From NCBI GenBank assembly GCA_002395105.1, contig DGWA01000003.1, positions 17,590-81,589 of the forward strand: a stretch of DNA of 64,000 nt, in the 5' to 3' direction. The position numbers and the translations under genes were made by a program. Source of the DNA: Rickettsiales bacterium UBA4270 (GTDB lineage Bacteria; Pseudomonadota; Alphaproteobacteria; Rickettsiales; Deianiraeaceae). This document shows, one piece after another, positions 37,524 to 46,209 of this stretch (the first letter of the stretch is position 1; each line of letters starts with the position of its first letter). Under the pieces are notes generated by a model. It was not told the DNA's origin, made no database searches, and saw only the letters and a program-made list of their open reading frames with translations.

Positions 37524-38429
37524 TTAAAAACTATTTTTATTCTTGGTTCTTAATCTATTTTTTTTAAGTTCGTTAAAATTAACGTCTGCGTAATACGAAG
37601 ATCTTGTTAATGGGCTAGCTTTAACAAGTAAAAAACCTTTTTTATAACCAATTTTTTCATATTCATCAAATTGAAAAGGCTCAACAAATCTATCTATATC
37701 TATATATCTTTTACTGTTTGCTGGTTTTAAATACTGTCCTATTGTAAGAAAGTCGACATCACTTTTTCTTAAATCATCCATTGTTTCATAAATTTCATCA
37801 TCTGTTTCTCCCATTCCAACTATTAGCCCTGATTTTGTAAATATTTCAGGATCTAAATCTTTTGCATATTTATGTAGCCATAGTGCATTGTCGTAGTCGC
37901 TACCTATTTTTATTTTTTTATGTAATCTGCGGACAGTTTCTATATTGTAATTAAATACATCTGGCTTTGCTTTTATCACTTTTTCGAATGATTTCTTTTT
38001 TCCAATAAAATCTGGAGTTAGAACTTCAATTGTTGTTTCTGGACATTTATCTCTTATAGCTTTTATAACGTTCGCAAAATGCTCTGCGCCACCATCTAGT
38101 AGATCGTCCCTTGTTACAGATGTAATTACAGCATGTTTTAAGTTTAACTGTTTTATCGCAAGAGCAATTTTTCTTGGCTCATCTTTGTCTAGTTGTTCTG
38201 GAATGCCGGTTTCAATATTACAAAATCTACAACGTCTTGTACAAATTTTTCCCATTATCATAAAGGTTGCATGGCGTGTTTTCCAACATTCTGCTATGTT
38301 TGGACAACTTGCAGATTGACAAACAGTTTCAAGACATGAACTTTTTGCAAGTTTTTTTACTTCTTCGAATTCTTTTGCGGTTGGTGCTTTTACTTTTATC
38401 CAGTTAGGAATTGATTTTTTCTGTCCCAT
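37524..38429 (-). CDS. lipA: Lipoyl synthase
   Basis: Radical-SAM enzyme that inserts two sulfurs into octanoyl groups on lipoyl domains. Both iron-sulfur sites are present: the auxiliary cluster in CQSASCPNIAEC and the radical-SAM CTRRCRFCN. Other landmarks are the SVTRDDL and MVGMGET-like (IVGMGETDDE) blocks and the C-terminal SPLTRSSYYADV. The open frame runs to 38459, but the ATG at 38429 (MGQKKSIPNWIKVKAP) fits the family start and gives 301 aa. It is divergent from the 792-residue orphan, with an inverted repeat between them. Confidence 0.96.
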   Translation of the reverse strand: MGQKKSIPNWIKVKAPTAKEFEEVKKLAKSSCLETVCQSASCPNIAECWKTRHATFMIMGKICTRRCRFCNIETGIPEQLDKDEPRKIALAIKQLNLKHAVITSVTRDDLLDGGAEHFANVIKAIRDKCPETTIEVLTPDFIGKKKSFEKVIKAKPDVFNYNIETVRRLHKKIKIGSDYDNALWLHKYAKDLDPEIFTKSGLIVGMGETDDEIYETMDDLRKSDVDFLTIGQYLKPANSKRYIDIDRFVEPFQFDEYEKIGYKKGFLLVKASPLTRSSYYADVNFNELKKNRLRTKNKNSF

Positions 38430-38459
38430 ATGTAACATACAAAAATATAAAATATGCAA

Positions 38460-38482
38460 TTAGTCAAGAAAAATTTGACTAA
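38460..38482. promoter_or_regulatory. 8-bp inverted repeat between divergent lipA and the 792-residue orphan gene
   Basis: Perfect arms TTAGTCAA (38460-38467) and TTGACTAA (38475-38482) around a 7-nt spacer. The right arm contains the -35-like TTGACT used by the rightward promoter proposed here, and by symmetry the left arm gives TTGACT on the minus strand. A dimeric regulator could cover both promoters. There is no T run after it, so it does not read as a terminator. Confidence 0.4.
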
Positions 38483-38502
38483 ATAATAAATTATACTAAA
38501 AT
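38475..38502 (+). promoter_or_regulatory. Putative sigma-70 promoter of the 792-residue orphan gene
   Basis: TTGACT at 38475-38480, a 16-nt spacer and TAAAAT at 38497-38502. The start codon lies at 38512, so transcription would begin only a few bases before the ATG, giving a leaderless or near-leaderless mRNA. No ribosome binding site is visible. In such A/T-rich DNA, chance matches are common. Confidence 0.3.
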
Positions 38503-38511
38503 GTATACTGT

Positions 38512-40890
38512 ATGGCATTTGATAATACTGAACAAATAGAGAACACAGAGAAGCCATCGTTTATTAATAGTGGAAACGTAGAGACTAGTGAAGAAGGAAC
38601 AGTTTGTACAACTACTGTAAATAGACGTAATGCAAAATATAATATTTTATATAAATGTTTATTGTGTTGCCTTGACGATACGGTAGTTAAATTTTTTTCA
38701 AATCAAGCACTTACCGACGAAGAAAACACTAGATATGATACATATAAAAAAGTTTGCCGAGAAATAGATAATCTTAGTACTGGTGATTACACGGCTCCTC
38801 ATTATGGTGTTATCACTTCAAAAGAAATTGATCAAACTTTAACTGCTAATTTTAAAGAAAACAATATATTAGCCACATTGAACGCTATATTATATGGTGA
38901 TTTCGAACAAAATGGCGTTGAGATTGATGATAAATATAAGTGTAAGGATATTATGCTTAAGGAAAATGAAGCACTACCTGCATCAGAAGATGACAATGAA
39001 ATGCGAAAAAAATATTCAATAACTGAGGCATTAGAAGACATTAAAAAACAATTAGTTGTATTATACCCAAACGATTCTCTTGTTAATGAAGTTTTGAGCG
39101 TGATTAAATCTGGAGATAGATCAAAGTTAGATAGCTTATTAAAGGTAATGATTGGTATAATTACAGAGAAAACTTACAAAGAAGAACAAGAAATAGGAAA
39201 CACGAAAATTTCTTTTACAAAATCTTCTTATAGTTTCAGTAAAAATAATCTCAATGGAGAAACTAAAAATAACACAAAGAAAGTATCGATAGCAGACGAT
39301 ATTAAATTCAATATATCTGATATAAAAACTCAAGAAACATACAAAAACAATAGTAATGAACTAATACAACAAATGGGCGGCGTACTGGCAAATAAGAGAA
39401 TAAATTATGCTTTGGTTAATTCAAAGCGGTATTATATAAATAAAAATACTGGATATGTTTACGAAACACCTGATAAAAATATTGAACTATTAACGTACGA
39501 TGATGATGTTAGAATTTATAATGGTAAAAAATGGTTCGATAAAAGCAATAATGCAGTTTTAATTCGTAATGATGCTTATGCTAATAGAAAAATAAGTAAA
39601 GGTTTACAATTTGTATTTTCATTTTTCGATCCGGATAAAGGTAGTTATATATATAGTAGTCCTTTTACGGACAAAATAACGGAAGCAAATATTAAAGCTC
39701 CAGAAAAAACAATTGGTGTACCGGAAAGTATTAATAAAAAAAATAAAGATAATCCTCCTGATGTTAATAACAGCTATTTAAATATTATATTAGATAATAG
39801 CATTCTTGCGCTTCTATTAAAAAATCCTGAATTGTATCAAACAAATAAAGATTTTTTTGAAAAATATAAACTTTCTATAGATCCTGACAACGATCCTATG
39901 GTTTTAGATAAAATGAGTGATACAATAGACAGTTTAAAAAAAGTTAGAGCATATGGGTATAAAAATATGTTATCTGATTCAGTTATTAATAATGTTTATA
40001 TATTTAGTCAAGATTACAAAGATATTGCGGAAGCTACAGGCGACTTATCTGTTTTAAGAAATCAGTTAGCACAAGCTGAAGGGGGATTTGGTACTGTATT
40101 TCGGTCTGTCAATGATCTTACAGACGTTGATAAAAAACGCAATCTATTAAAAAACATCTGTAAATGGTATGCGGATTTACGTCCAAACAGTATAACTACT
40201 ATTACTTACAAAGATGGTGTTGAATTAAGTAGAGATGAGAAAGATGTAGAACGACTAAAAAAGTCTGATATATTTACAGATTGTGGAGTTGTAATTGACC
40301 AAACTGGTGTTTCACAAGGTTCAAGTTCTTTTTTAAGTTCTATAACTGGAGAAGAAAATAAAACCAATTGCATGAAAATATTTAATGAAGATTTCGAACA
40401 TAAAAAATATAAATCTGATCTAGCCTCTATAGCATATAATAACAAAGATATTGTTAAACAACAAGAAGAATATCTTAAAAATTATAAAGAAAATTTAAAT
40501 GATGTAAAAAGAAAAAAAAAGGTGCAAGAAATAATTCGGAAAAACGCTGAAAAAGAGTATAATGAAGACGCTGTTAATGAAGCAAAAAGAGCTGCATCTA
40601 AGATAAATAATATAAAAGAGATGAGTTTGTGGGATAAAGTTAAAAAATTTTTTTACTGGATTATTGGAGAAGATTACAAAACGAAAGATGAAAGAATTTT
40701 TAATAATTATGTCCGTTCTATCAAAAATATTAGCGAAAATGCTGTTTTTAATAAAAAAGATGCTAGTCAAATCCAGTCAATTATAGATCAAAATCGCGAA
40801 AAACTTAATATAGATAAAGTTCCTGAAATTATTTTTAAAGTTAATACTAATTTAAACGATGCACGAAAAGGTAGCAAAAAAAAGATTTAA
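38512..40890 (+). CDS. Orphan 792-residue protein, function unknown
   Basis: No family recognised. The protein is soluble and strongly charged, with no signal peptide and no clear membrane helix; the most hydrophobic spot is KKFFYWIIGED near residue 720. The N-terminus is acidic and low-complexity (residues 1-35), then a Cys pair (KCLLCCLDD). Residues 300-380 are Tyr/Asn-rich (RYYINKNTGYVYETPDKN), and 640-705 look like charged helices or a coiled coil. The last 32 nt overlap the start of a predicted exported protein. A secreted effector or toxin is one guess, based only on size, lack of homology and context. It is read rightward from the region shared with lipA. Confidence 0.7.
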   Translation: MAFDNTEQIENTEKPSFINSGNVETSEEGTVCTTTVNRRNAKYNILYKCLLCCLDDTVVKFFSNQALTDEENTRYDTYKKVCREIDNLSTGDYTAPHYGVITSKEIDQTLTANFKENNILATLNAILYGDFEQNGVEIDDKYKCKDIMLKENEALPASEDDNEMRKKYSITEALEDIKKQLVVLYPNDSLVNEVLSVIKSGDRSKLDSLLKVMIGIITEKTYKEEQEIGNTKISFTKSSYSFSKNNLNGETKNNTKKVSIADDIKFNISDIKTQETYKNNSNELIQQMGGVLANKRINYALVNSKRYYINKNTGYVYETPDKNIELLTYDDDVRIYNGKKWFDKSNNAVLIRNDAYANRKISKGLQFVFSFFDPDKGSYIYSSPFTDKITEANIKAPEKTIGVPESINKKNKDNPPDVNNSYLNIILDNSILALLLKNPELYQTNKDFFEKYKLSIDPDNDPMVLDKMSDTIDSLKKVRAYGYKNMLSDSVINNVYIFSQDYKDIAEATGDLSVLRNQLAQAEGGFGTVFRSVNDLTDVDKKRNLLKNICKWYADLRPNSITTITYKDGVELSRDEKDVERLKKSDIFTDCGVVIDQTGVSQGSSSFLSSITGEENKTNCMKIFNEDFEHKKYKSDLASIAYNNKDIVKQQEEYLKNYKENLNDVKRKKKVQEIIRKNAEKEYNEDAVNEAKRAASKINNIKEMSLWDKVKKFFYWIIGEDYKTKDERIFNNYVRSIKNISENAVFNKKDASQIQSIIDQNREKLNIDKVPEIIFKVNTNLNDARKGSKKKI

Positions 40891-41740
40891 AATTTTTATA
40901 ATTTTTATTATATATATACAATATAATTGTCTTGCAATTAGGAGCTTGTTTTCAGATGAAATAAGATTATTTTCTTCAAAAGTAAAAAATAACAGTAATT
41001 TGCTGTTTATCGTTAAAGATAATGATGCTTTTATAAGAAAAACAGTTGGGAGAAGATTTGAATATGTTGTGCCAGATGATAGATGTTATGAACTTTCAGG
41101 TGATTTAAATGTTTGTATTAAAGATCAAAAAGTTGCGTCAATTAACGGTAATTTTATTAATATGTATAATAAATTTGAAAAAATTTCAACAAATTGTTTT
41201 ACCGATTTATTTTTTAATGAAAAAAATACAGATTGCGACATAATGAAATTTGATATTATTAACAAAATTTTAGTAAAACAAGAACAAATTAATGGTTTTG
41301 GACTGCAAATATATCTTCCAGATTATTATAGTGTTTTAAGATTGTTTTTATATCGTTTAAATGATAATGATACAAATTTAAAAGCTTTTGTAATTTCAGA
41401 TAGAAATGATGTTAGTTGCTCGCCTTTTAATGATTATAAAATATATAAAATAGTTGATGACTATAGCAATAATACAAAAAAAAACAAAAAAAATATCATA
41501 AAAAAAACAAAAACAAAAAGAGAATTTTTAAAAAAAATATCTATAGAAAGTTATAAAAAAATGCTTTTAAAAGATTATATATATATAGAACCAACTAACA
41601 GTATATATGATACGGAAAAAATAGTGCTTAGCATTAAAAATGATAGTGTGTTATACATGAATTCAGTATCTTTGGAATTTAGATGGGAAAATATTGGTTT
41701 TAATGATATTTTTACTATAGAAAGTAATAAAAGTATTTAA
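40859..41740 (+). CDS. Orphan exported or membrane-anchored protein, 293 residues
   Basis: Not recognised. A basic N-terminus and hydrophobic stretch (FKIFIIFIIYIQYNCLA, residues 11-27) look like a signal peptide or anchor; the Cys at 24 is followed by LA, so a classical lipobox is not present. The mature part holds four to five further cysteines (such as DDRCYELSGDLNVCIKD and NTDCD), which fits a disulfide-bonded periplasmic protein, then a Lys-rich stretch near 205-222. The start ATG lies inside the end of the 792-residue gene (32-nt overlap, different frame), so translation is probably coupled. The stop shares TTAA with the convergent rarA stop. It may be an accessory, chaperone or immunity partner; this is speculation. 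Confidence 0.68.
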   Translation: MHEKVAKKRFKIFIIFIIYIQYNCLAIRSLFSDEIRLFSSKVKNNSNLLFIVKDNDAFIRKTVGRRFEYVVPDDRCYELSGDLNVCIKDQKVASINGNFINMYNKFEKISTNCFTDLFFNEKNTDCDIMKFDIINKILVKQEQINGFGLQIYLPDYYSVLRLFLYRLNDNDTNLKAFVISDRNDVSCSPFNDYKIYKIVDDYSNNTKKNKKNIIKKTKTKREFLKKISIESYKKMLLKDYIYIEPTNSIYDTEKIVLSIKNDSVLYMNSVSLEFRWENIGFNDIFTIESNKSI

Positions 41741-42894
41741 TGTTTATTTTTATAAATTTTTATAAATTCTGTTCCTTTTAAAATATCCGGTAAATAGTCT
41801 TCGGTATCATACATTTTATATCCTTTTCCATAACCCCATTCTTTCATTAATTTAGTTTCGGCGTTGCATATTTTAGCTGGTATTGGCAAATTTCCATGTT
41901 TTTTGACACTTCTAAGAGCATCACTAAGAGCATCGTTTGAACGCCTACTTTTTGGCGCTAATGATAAATATACAACGCCATGAGCTAAATTTATAGCACA
42001 TTCAGGATAACCTATGGTTTGACAGGCTTGAAAAACTGAATTTGCTAATGTAAGTGCATTATTATCTGCAAGTCCTATATCTTCGCTTGCAAAAATAACC
42101 ATTCTTCGTGCTATAAATAAAGGATCTTCTCCTGCATTAATCATCCTTGCTAAATAATAAATTGCTGCGTTTGGTTGACTTGCTCTCATTGATTTTATAA
42201 AAGCTGAAATTGTATTATAGTGCTCTTCTCCTTTTTTATCGTAGCGATTTAAATTTTGTTGTGATGATTTTTTTATTGTTTCTTTTGTTATTTTACCATA
42301 TAAATTCATTATATTTTCAATAATTGATATTATATGTCTACCATCTCCATTTGACATTTCAGCAAGTATATCGATAGTTTCCTTGTCTTTTATTTCAGTA
42401 ATTCTTGAAATTATTTTTTTTATATCATCTTTTGATAGTTCTTTTAAGACGAATACATGACATCTCGATAAAAGAGGGGATATAACCTCGAAAGACGGAT
42501 TTTCAGTAGTAGCACCTATTAAGTAAAGTTGTCCACTTTCTACATATGGTAATAAAAAATCTTGTTGTGATTTGTTAAAACGATGAATTTCATCTAAAAA
42601 TAATATTTTAGGTTTGTTGAATATTGCTAAATCTTTTTCAAGTATTTTTTTTATATCATCTTTGCTTGCGGAAACTGCTGATAATTCAAAATATTCAGCA
42701 TCCATTGAGTTTGCGTAAATTCTTGCTAATGTAGTTTTACCAACACCTGGAGGTCCAAATAATATAAATGAAAAAAGTTTTTTTTGTTCCATAGCTATAC
42801 GCAATGGCATTCCTTTACCGACTAAATGCTCTTGACCGATGTATTCATCTAAATTTTTTGGCCTTATTTTATTAGCTAATGGCTGTTGTGACAT
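41737..42894 (-). CDS. rarA: Replication-associated recombination protein A (RarA/MgsA)
   Basis: AAA+ ATPase related to clamp-loader subunits and eukaryotic WRNIP1, acting at stalled forks with SSB. Walker A is FGPPGVGKTTLARIYA, Walker B is ILFLDEIHRFNKSQQDFLLP, sensor I is IGATTENPSFEV, and SPLLSRCHVF carries the arginine finger. The C-terminal MgsA domain follows (MRASQPNAAIYYLARMINAG, GLADNNAL, YLSLAPKSRRSNDAL). At 385 aa it is a little short, lacking some N-terminal extension. A double-domain SSB is encoded at 62.5 kb. Confidence 0.95.
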   Translation of the reverse strand: MSQQPLANKIRPKNLDEYIGQEHLVGKGMPLRIAMEQKKLFSFILFGPPGVGKTTLARIYANSMDAEYFELSAVSASKDDIKKILEKDLAIFNKPKILFLDEIHRFNKSQQDFLLPYVESGQLYLIGATTENPSFEVISPLLSRCHVFVLKELSKDDIKKIISRITEIKDKETIDILAEMSNGDGRHIISIIENIMNLYGKITKETIKKSSQQNLNRYDKKGEEHYNTISAFIKSMRASQPNAAIYYLARMINAGEDPLFIARRMVIFASEDIGLADNNALTLANSVFQACQTIGYPECAINLAHGVVYLSLAPKSRRSNDALSDALRSVKKHGNLPIPAKICNAETKLMKEWGYGKGYKMYDTEDYLPDILKGTEFIKIYKNKH

Positions 42895-43059
42895 AATATG
42901 TTATTGCTTAATGTATTTTAATTGCAAGAACTATTAAAACGACTGTAATGGCAATATTTAAATAAAATGAAATTATTGAATACATGTTTTAATTAAATTA
43001 TTAATAGAAAATTTCTATTGACAATTATTTTTTATATAAAAAGACTACACGTTGTCGAT

Positions 43060-43437
43060 ATGAAGGAAATTGTTGAGTTCGGCAAAAAATTTGTAATTAG
43101 CAAGAGCGAAGCTAAAATAGATAGTTTTAGTGTTGGCGATACTCTGACTGTTGGATTAAAAATATTAGATGGAAATGTTCAAAGAGTACAGGAATTTATC
43201 GGTGTTTGTATAGCATTACGTAAAAAAGGTGTTGGAACAAATTTTATTGTTCGCAAGATGTCCGGTGATGTAGCTGTTGAACGTAGTATTATGCTTTATT
43301 CTCCGCTTGTTGCTTACATTAAATGTAATAGAAAAGGTTCTGTTAGAAGATCTAAGCTGTATTACATAAGAGATTTGAGAGGAAAGGCTGCTAGAATTAG
43401 GAAAAAGATATCTTCTAATATTAACACAGAGGGTTAA
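43060..43437 (+). CDS. rplS: 50S ribosomal protein L19
   Basis: Ribosomal protein at the 30S-50S interface. GDTLTVGLKILDGNVQRVQE and FIGVCIALRKKGVGTNFIVRK are the hallmark strands, with the basic C-terminal YYIRDLRGKAARIRKK. The open frame begins at a TTG (43018), but the ATG at 43060 (MKEIVEFGKKF) gives 125 aa and the usual N-terminus. rimM and trmD, its common neighbours, are not adjacent; hslV follows 18 nt later. Confidence 0.95.
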   Translation: MKEIVEFGKKFVISKSEAKIDSFSVGDTLTVGLKILDGNVQRVQEFIGVCIALRKKGVGTNFIVRKMSGDVAVERSIMLYSPLVAYIKCNRKGSVRRSKLYYIRDLRGKAARIRKKISSNINTEG

Positions 43438-43455
43438 TTACTTTATAAAAGTTTT

Positions 43456-44061
43456 ATGAACGAAAATCAAAAGGCACATAGTACAACTATCTTGTGTGTA
43501 AAGAGGGGTGTTGAAACAGTTATTGCTTCTGATGGACAAGTTACATTAGGAACTAGAATAGAAAAGGGTAATGCTTGTAAACTTCGTAAATTTAAAGATG
43601 GAAAGATAGTAGCAGGTTTTGCTGGATCGGTCGCGGATTGTATGACTTTGCTTGATAGATTTGAAAAAAAGCTTGATAAATATGAAGAACTGGAAAGATG
43701 TTGTTATGAATTGGCAAAGGAGTGGAGAACTGACAAATATATAAGAAATCTTGAAAGTTCCATAATAATTACGGATGGTAAACAAATTTTATCTTTATCT
43801 GGCGATGGAAATGTCTTAGAACCAGAAAATAAAAATATAGCTTCTGTTGGAAGTGGAAGTGTCTTTGCATTATCTGCAGCGATTGCATTGTATGAAAATA
43901 CTGATTTTGATGCTGAAAAGATTGTAAAAAAATCAATGAAAATTGCCGGTGATATGTGTATATATACAAATCATAATCTTTCAATTGAGAAAATATGTAT
44001 TTCCTCACAAAAGAACGTTGAGAAAAAAAAGAATTCAACAAAAAAAGTAAAAAATAAATAA
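43456..44061 (+). CDS. hslV: ATP-dependent protease subunit HslV
   Basis: Proteasome-like peptidase that works with the HslU unfoldase. The catalytic threonine is exposed after removal of a short propeptide: AHSTTILCVKRG, where TTI begins the mature chain, as in alphaproteobacterial HslV (HGTTI). SDGQVTLG and GFAGSVADCMTLLDRFE follow. It is 201 aa, slightly longer than usual because of a Lys-rich tail (KKKNSTKKVKNK). hslU is not next to it, although the two are often paired; dacA starts 4 nt downstream. Confidence 0.93.
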   Translation: MNENQKAHSTTILCVKRGVETVIASDGQVTLGTRIEKGNACKLRKFKDGKIVAGFAGSVADCMTLLDRFEKKLDKYEELERCCYELAKEWRTDKYIRNLESSIIITDGKQILSLSGDGNVLEPENKNIASVGSGSVFALSAAIALYENTDFDAEKIVKKSMKIAGDMCIYTNHNLSIEKICISSQKNVEKKKNSTKKVKNK

Positions 44062-44065
44062 ACAC

Positions 44066-45040
44066 ATGTTTTCGATTGTTAATAACAGGATGTGTTATAA
44101 AAAAAATATTTGTTATATAGCATTATTTTTTGTTTTTATATATCTTTTTAGTTTATCATCGTATTCTTATTCAATTCAACATAATAATGATATTTTTTAT
44201 AGATTAGAAGATCAATGTACGTCAGCGGCAGTTGTTGATGCAAAAAATGGCGAAATTTTATATTCGTATAATATCGATAAACAAATTTTTCCTGCATCTT
44301 TAACAAAGATAATGACAGCATATGTTATTTTTGATGCAATAAATAAAGGAATAGTTGGTATGAATGATGATGTAGAGATAATATCAAAACTTGCAAAAGA
44401 TTATAGCATTGATAAAAGAATCACAATTGAAGATTTAATTTATAAAATGATAGTCAGATCCTCAAATATTGCATCTGATATTTTAGCAAAAGAGATTTAT
44501 GGGAATGTTGATAAATTTATTTCAAAAATGAATTATTTTGCTAAAAAAATTGGAATGAAAAATACAAATTTTGTTAATACAAATGGTTTACCAAATAAAT
44601 ATAATTATTCCACAGCGCGTGATATTGTAAAATTAAGCATAAGATTGGTGTATGATTTTCCACAATATGCAGACGTTTTTGGAATAACAAATTATATTGA
44701 TGAAAATAGTAATTATAACACAAAAACATCAAGTATTCAGGATAATGTAATTGGTTTAGAGGGTAATAAAACAGGTTATATAAATGCTTCTGGATATAAT
44801 CTTTGTGCCTGGGGTAAATATGGAGATAAACATTTATTTATTATTTTGATTGGTGCAAAAGATAGACAGAGTAGAGATAAATTTGTCATAGAGTTGATAA
44901 ATTCATATTCGGATAATAGTGATTTTAAAGAGGAAACTGGTATTTATTATACAAGTTTTTTTAAAAAAATATTAGATTTTATAGGTATAGAATATAATTT
45001 ATATTCTTCACCAAAACCTATTGAAAGGATTGAAAAATAA
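44066..45040 (+). CDS. dacA: D-alanyl-D-alanine carboxypeptidase (DacA/PBP5 family)
   Basis: Trims pentapeptides of peptidoglycan in the periplasm. An N-terminal hydrophobic segment (NICYIALFFVFIYLFSLSSYS) works as a signal peptide. The serine-protease motifs are present in order: SxxK in FPASLTKIMTAY, SxN in VRSSNIASDILA and KTG in EGNKTGYINASGYN. It has 324 aa and lacks the C-terminal beta-sandwich of PBP5, so it is the short class. An alternative ATG lies eight codons in. It lies between hslV and mlaE on the same strand. Confidence 0.92.
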   Translation: MFSIVNNRMCYKKNICYIALFFVFIYLFSLSSYSYSIQHNNDIFYRLEDQCTSAAVVDAKNGEILYSYNIDKQIFPASLTKIMTAYVIFDAINKGIVGMNDDVEIISKLAKDYSIDKRITIEDLIYKMIVRSSNIASDILAKEIYGNVDKFISKMNYFAKKIGMKNTNFVNTNGLPNKYNYSTARDIVKLSIRLVYDFPQYADVFGITNYIDENSNYNTKTSSIQDNVIGLEGNKTGYINASGYNLCAWGKYGDKHLFIILIGAKDRQSRDKFVIELINSYSDNSDFKEETGIYYTSFFKKILDFIGIEYNLYSSPKPIERIEK

Positions 45041-45081
45041 TTATTGCAATTAAAGTTTATACAAATACATCTCATAATGTA

Positions 45082-45897
45082 ATGAGTACTTTAATTTATT
45101 TAAATGACAATATTTTAATTAAAATTGTATATGGTGTTTTTTGGATAACTGGAAAAAATGTAATTGCTTTTGTTTCTGCCATTGGAAGATTTTCTATTTT
45201 TTTAAAAAAAACTGTATTTGCTTTTTTTACTGGGAAGTTTTTTTTAAAGGTTTTTTTTAATTCTTTGTTTGTAAATGGTTTTTGTTCAATTCCAGTAATT
45301 TGTTTAACCGGATTATTTACTGGCTCTGTATTAGCATTGCAATTATTTTTAAGTTTAAAAACATTTGGTGTAGAAAGCACAGTACCTTATATAGTATTAT
45401 TGGCTTTAACAAAGGAATTAGCTCCTGTTTTGTGTGCTTTAATGATGGTTTCTCGCGTTGGATCATCGATGTCTGCTGAAATCGGTAGTATGGCAACAAA
45501 TAATCAAATTGATATTTTAACAACAATGTCAATAAATAAGTATAGATTTCTATATATTCCACGCATAGTATCAATTGTAGTAGCACAACCAATATTAACA
45601 ACTATCGCGGTTATTTCTGGTGTTATTGGGAGTTTTATTATCTCAACAACTATGTTTGATTTTGCTGATATAAGTTTTTATAATTTAGTTTATGAAGGTT
45701 TTGAACCAATTGCTTATTTAATGTGTGTTATAAAATCATGTGTTTTTGGACTAATAATTTCAACAATCGCATGTTATAAAGGAAATAAAACAAAAGATGG
45801 TGCAGTTGGTATAAAAAATACAACAATATCTACAGTGGTTTTGTGCTGTGTATACATCTTAATAATGAATTTTTTAATTACATGGTTAATGAGTTAA
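45082..45897 (+). CDS. mlaE: Phospholipid ABC transporter permease MlaE
   Basis: Inner-membrane permease of the Mla lipid transport complex, 271 aa with five to six helices. The MlaE core is visible: LTKELAPVLCALMMVSRVGS followed by SMSAEIGSMATNNQIDIL, with the EIGTM-like motif and the typical PRIVSIV. The partner MlaD is at 25.8 kb, and the ATPase MlaF is not in the window, though it is often next to mlaE. A small acidic orphan starts 4 nt after the stop. Confidence 0.92.
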   Translation: MSTLIYLNDNILIKIVYGVFWITGKNVIAFVSAIGRFSIFLKKTVFAFFTGKFFLKVFFNSLFVNGFCSIPVICLTGLFTGSVLALQLFLSLKTFGVESTVPYIVLLALTKELAPVLCALMMVSRVGSSMSAEIGSMATNNQIDILTTMSINKYRFLYIPRIVSIVVAQPILTTIAVISGVIGSFIISTTMFDFADISFYNLVYEGFEPIAYLMCVIKSCVFGLIISTIACYKGNKTKDGAVGIKNTTISTVVLCCVYILIMNFLITWLMS

Positions 45898-45901
45898 TAA
45901 A

Positions 45902-46168
45902 ATGACATCAGAAGAGAGTAATGAAATTGATTTAATTGCACCACAAATAAGAGCATTAACAAAGCAAATTATGGAAAAAATTGCATCAAAAAAGAAAAAT
46001 AAAGACGAAAGTATTAAAATGATGCTAGGGTTGAAGTCTTTATTAAGTCAAATTGCTGAAAAAAGCAATGAACTAAGTAATGATAATAATCAAGAAGATA
46101 TAAATGATAGTATTATAAAAGATGAAAAAAGTGTTGATGATAAAATTAATGATCAAAAACACGAATGA
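45902..46168 (+). CDS. Small acidic orphan protein, 88 residues
   Basis: Not recognised. A charged helical protein (MTSEESNEIDLIAPQIRALT at the start) with an Asp/Asn/Lys-rich tail. It begins 4 nt after mlaE on the same strand, so it is probably translated with it. No membrane segment or cysteine is seen. It may be a small accessory of the transporter, but there is no direct evidence. Confidence 0.55.
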   Translation: MTSEESNEIDLIAPQIRALTKQIMEKIASKKKNKDESIKMMLGLKSLLSQIAEKSNELSNDNNQEDINDSIIKDEKSVDDKINDQKHE

Positions 46169-46209
46169 TAATATTGTAAAAGAAGAGGTAAAAAATAAGA
46201 GTTTATACC

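Noticed and set aside
43018..43046. Perfect TTGACA upstream of rplS as a -35 box
   Set aside because: The only -10-like sequences (TATATA, TATAAA) lie 9-11 nt downstream, too close for sigma-70; at 17 nt the sequence is AAGACT.
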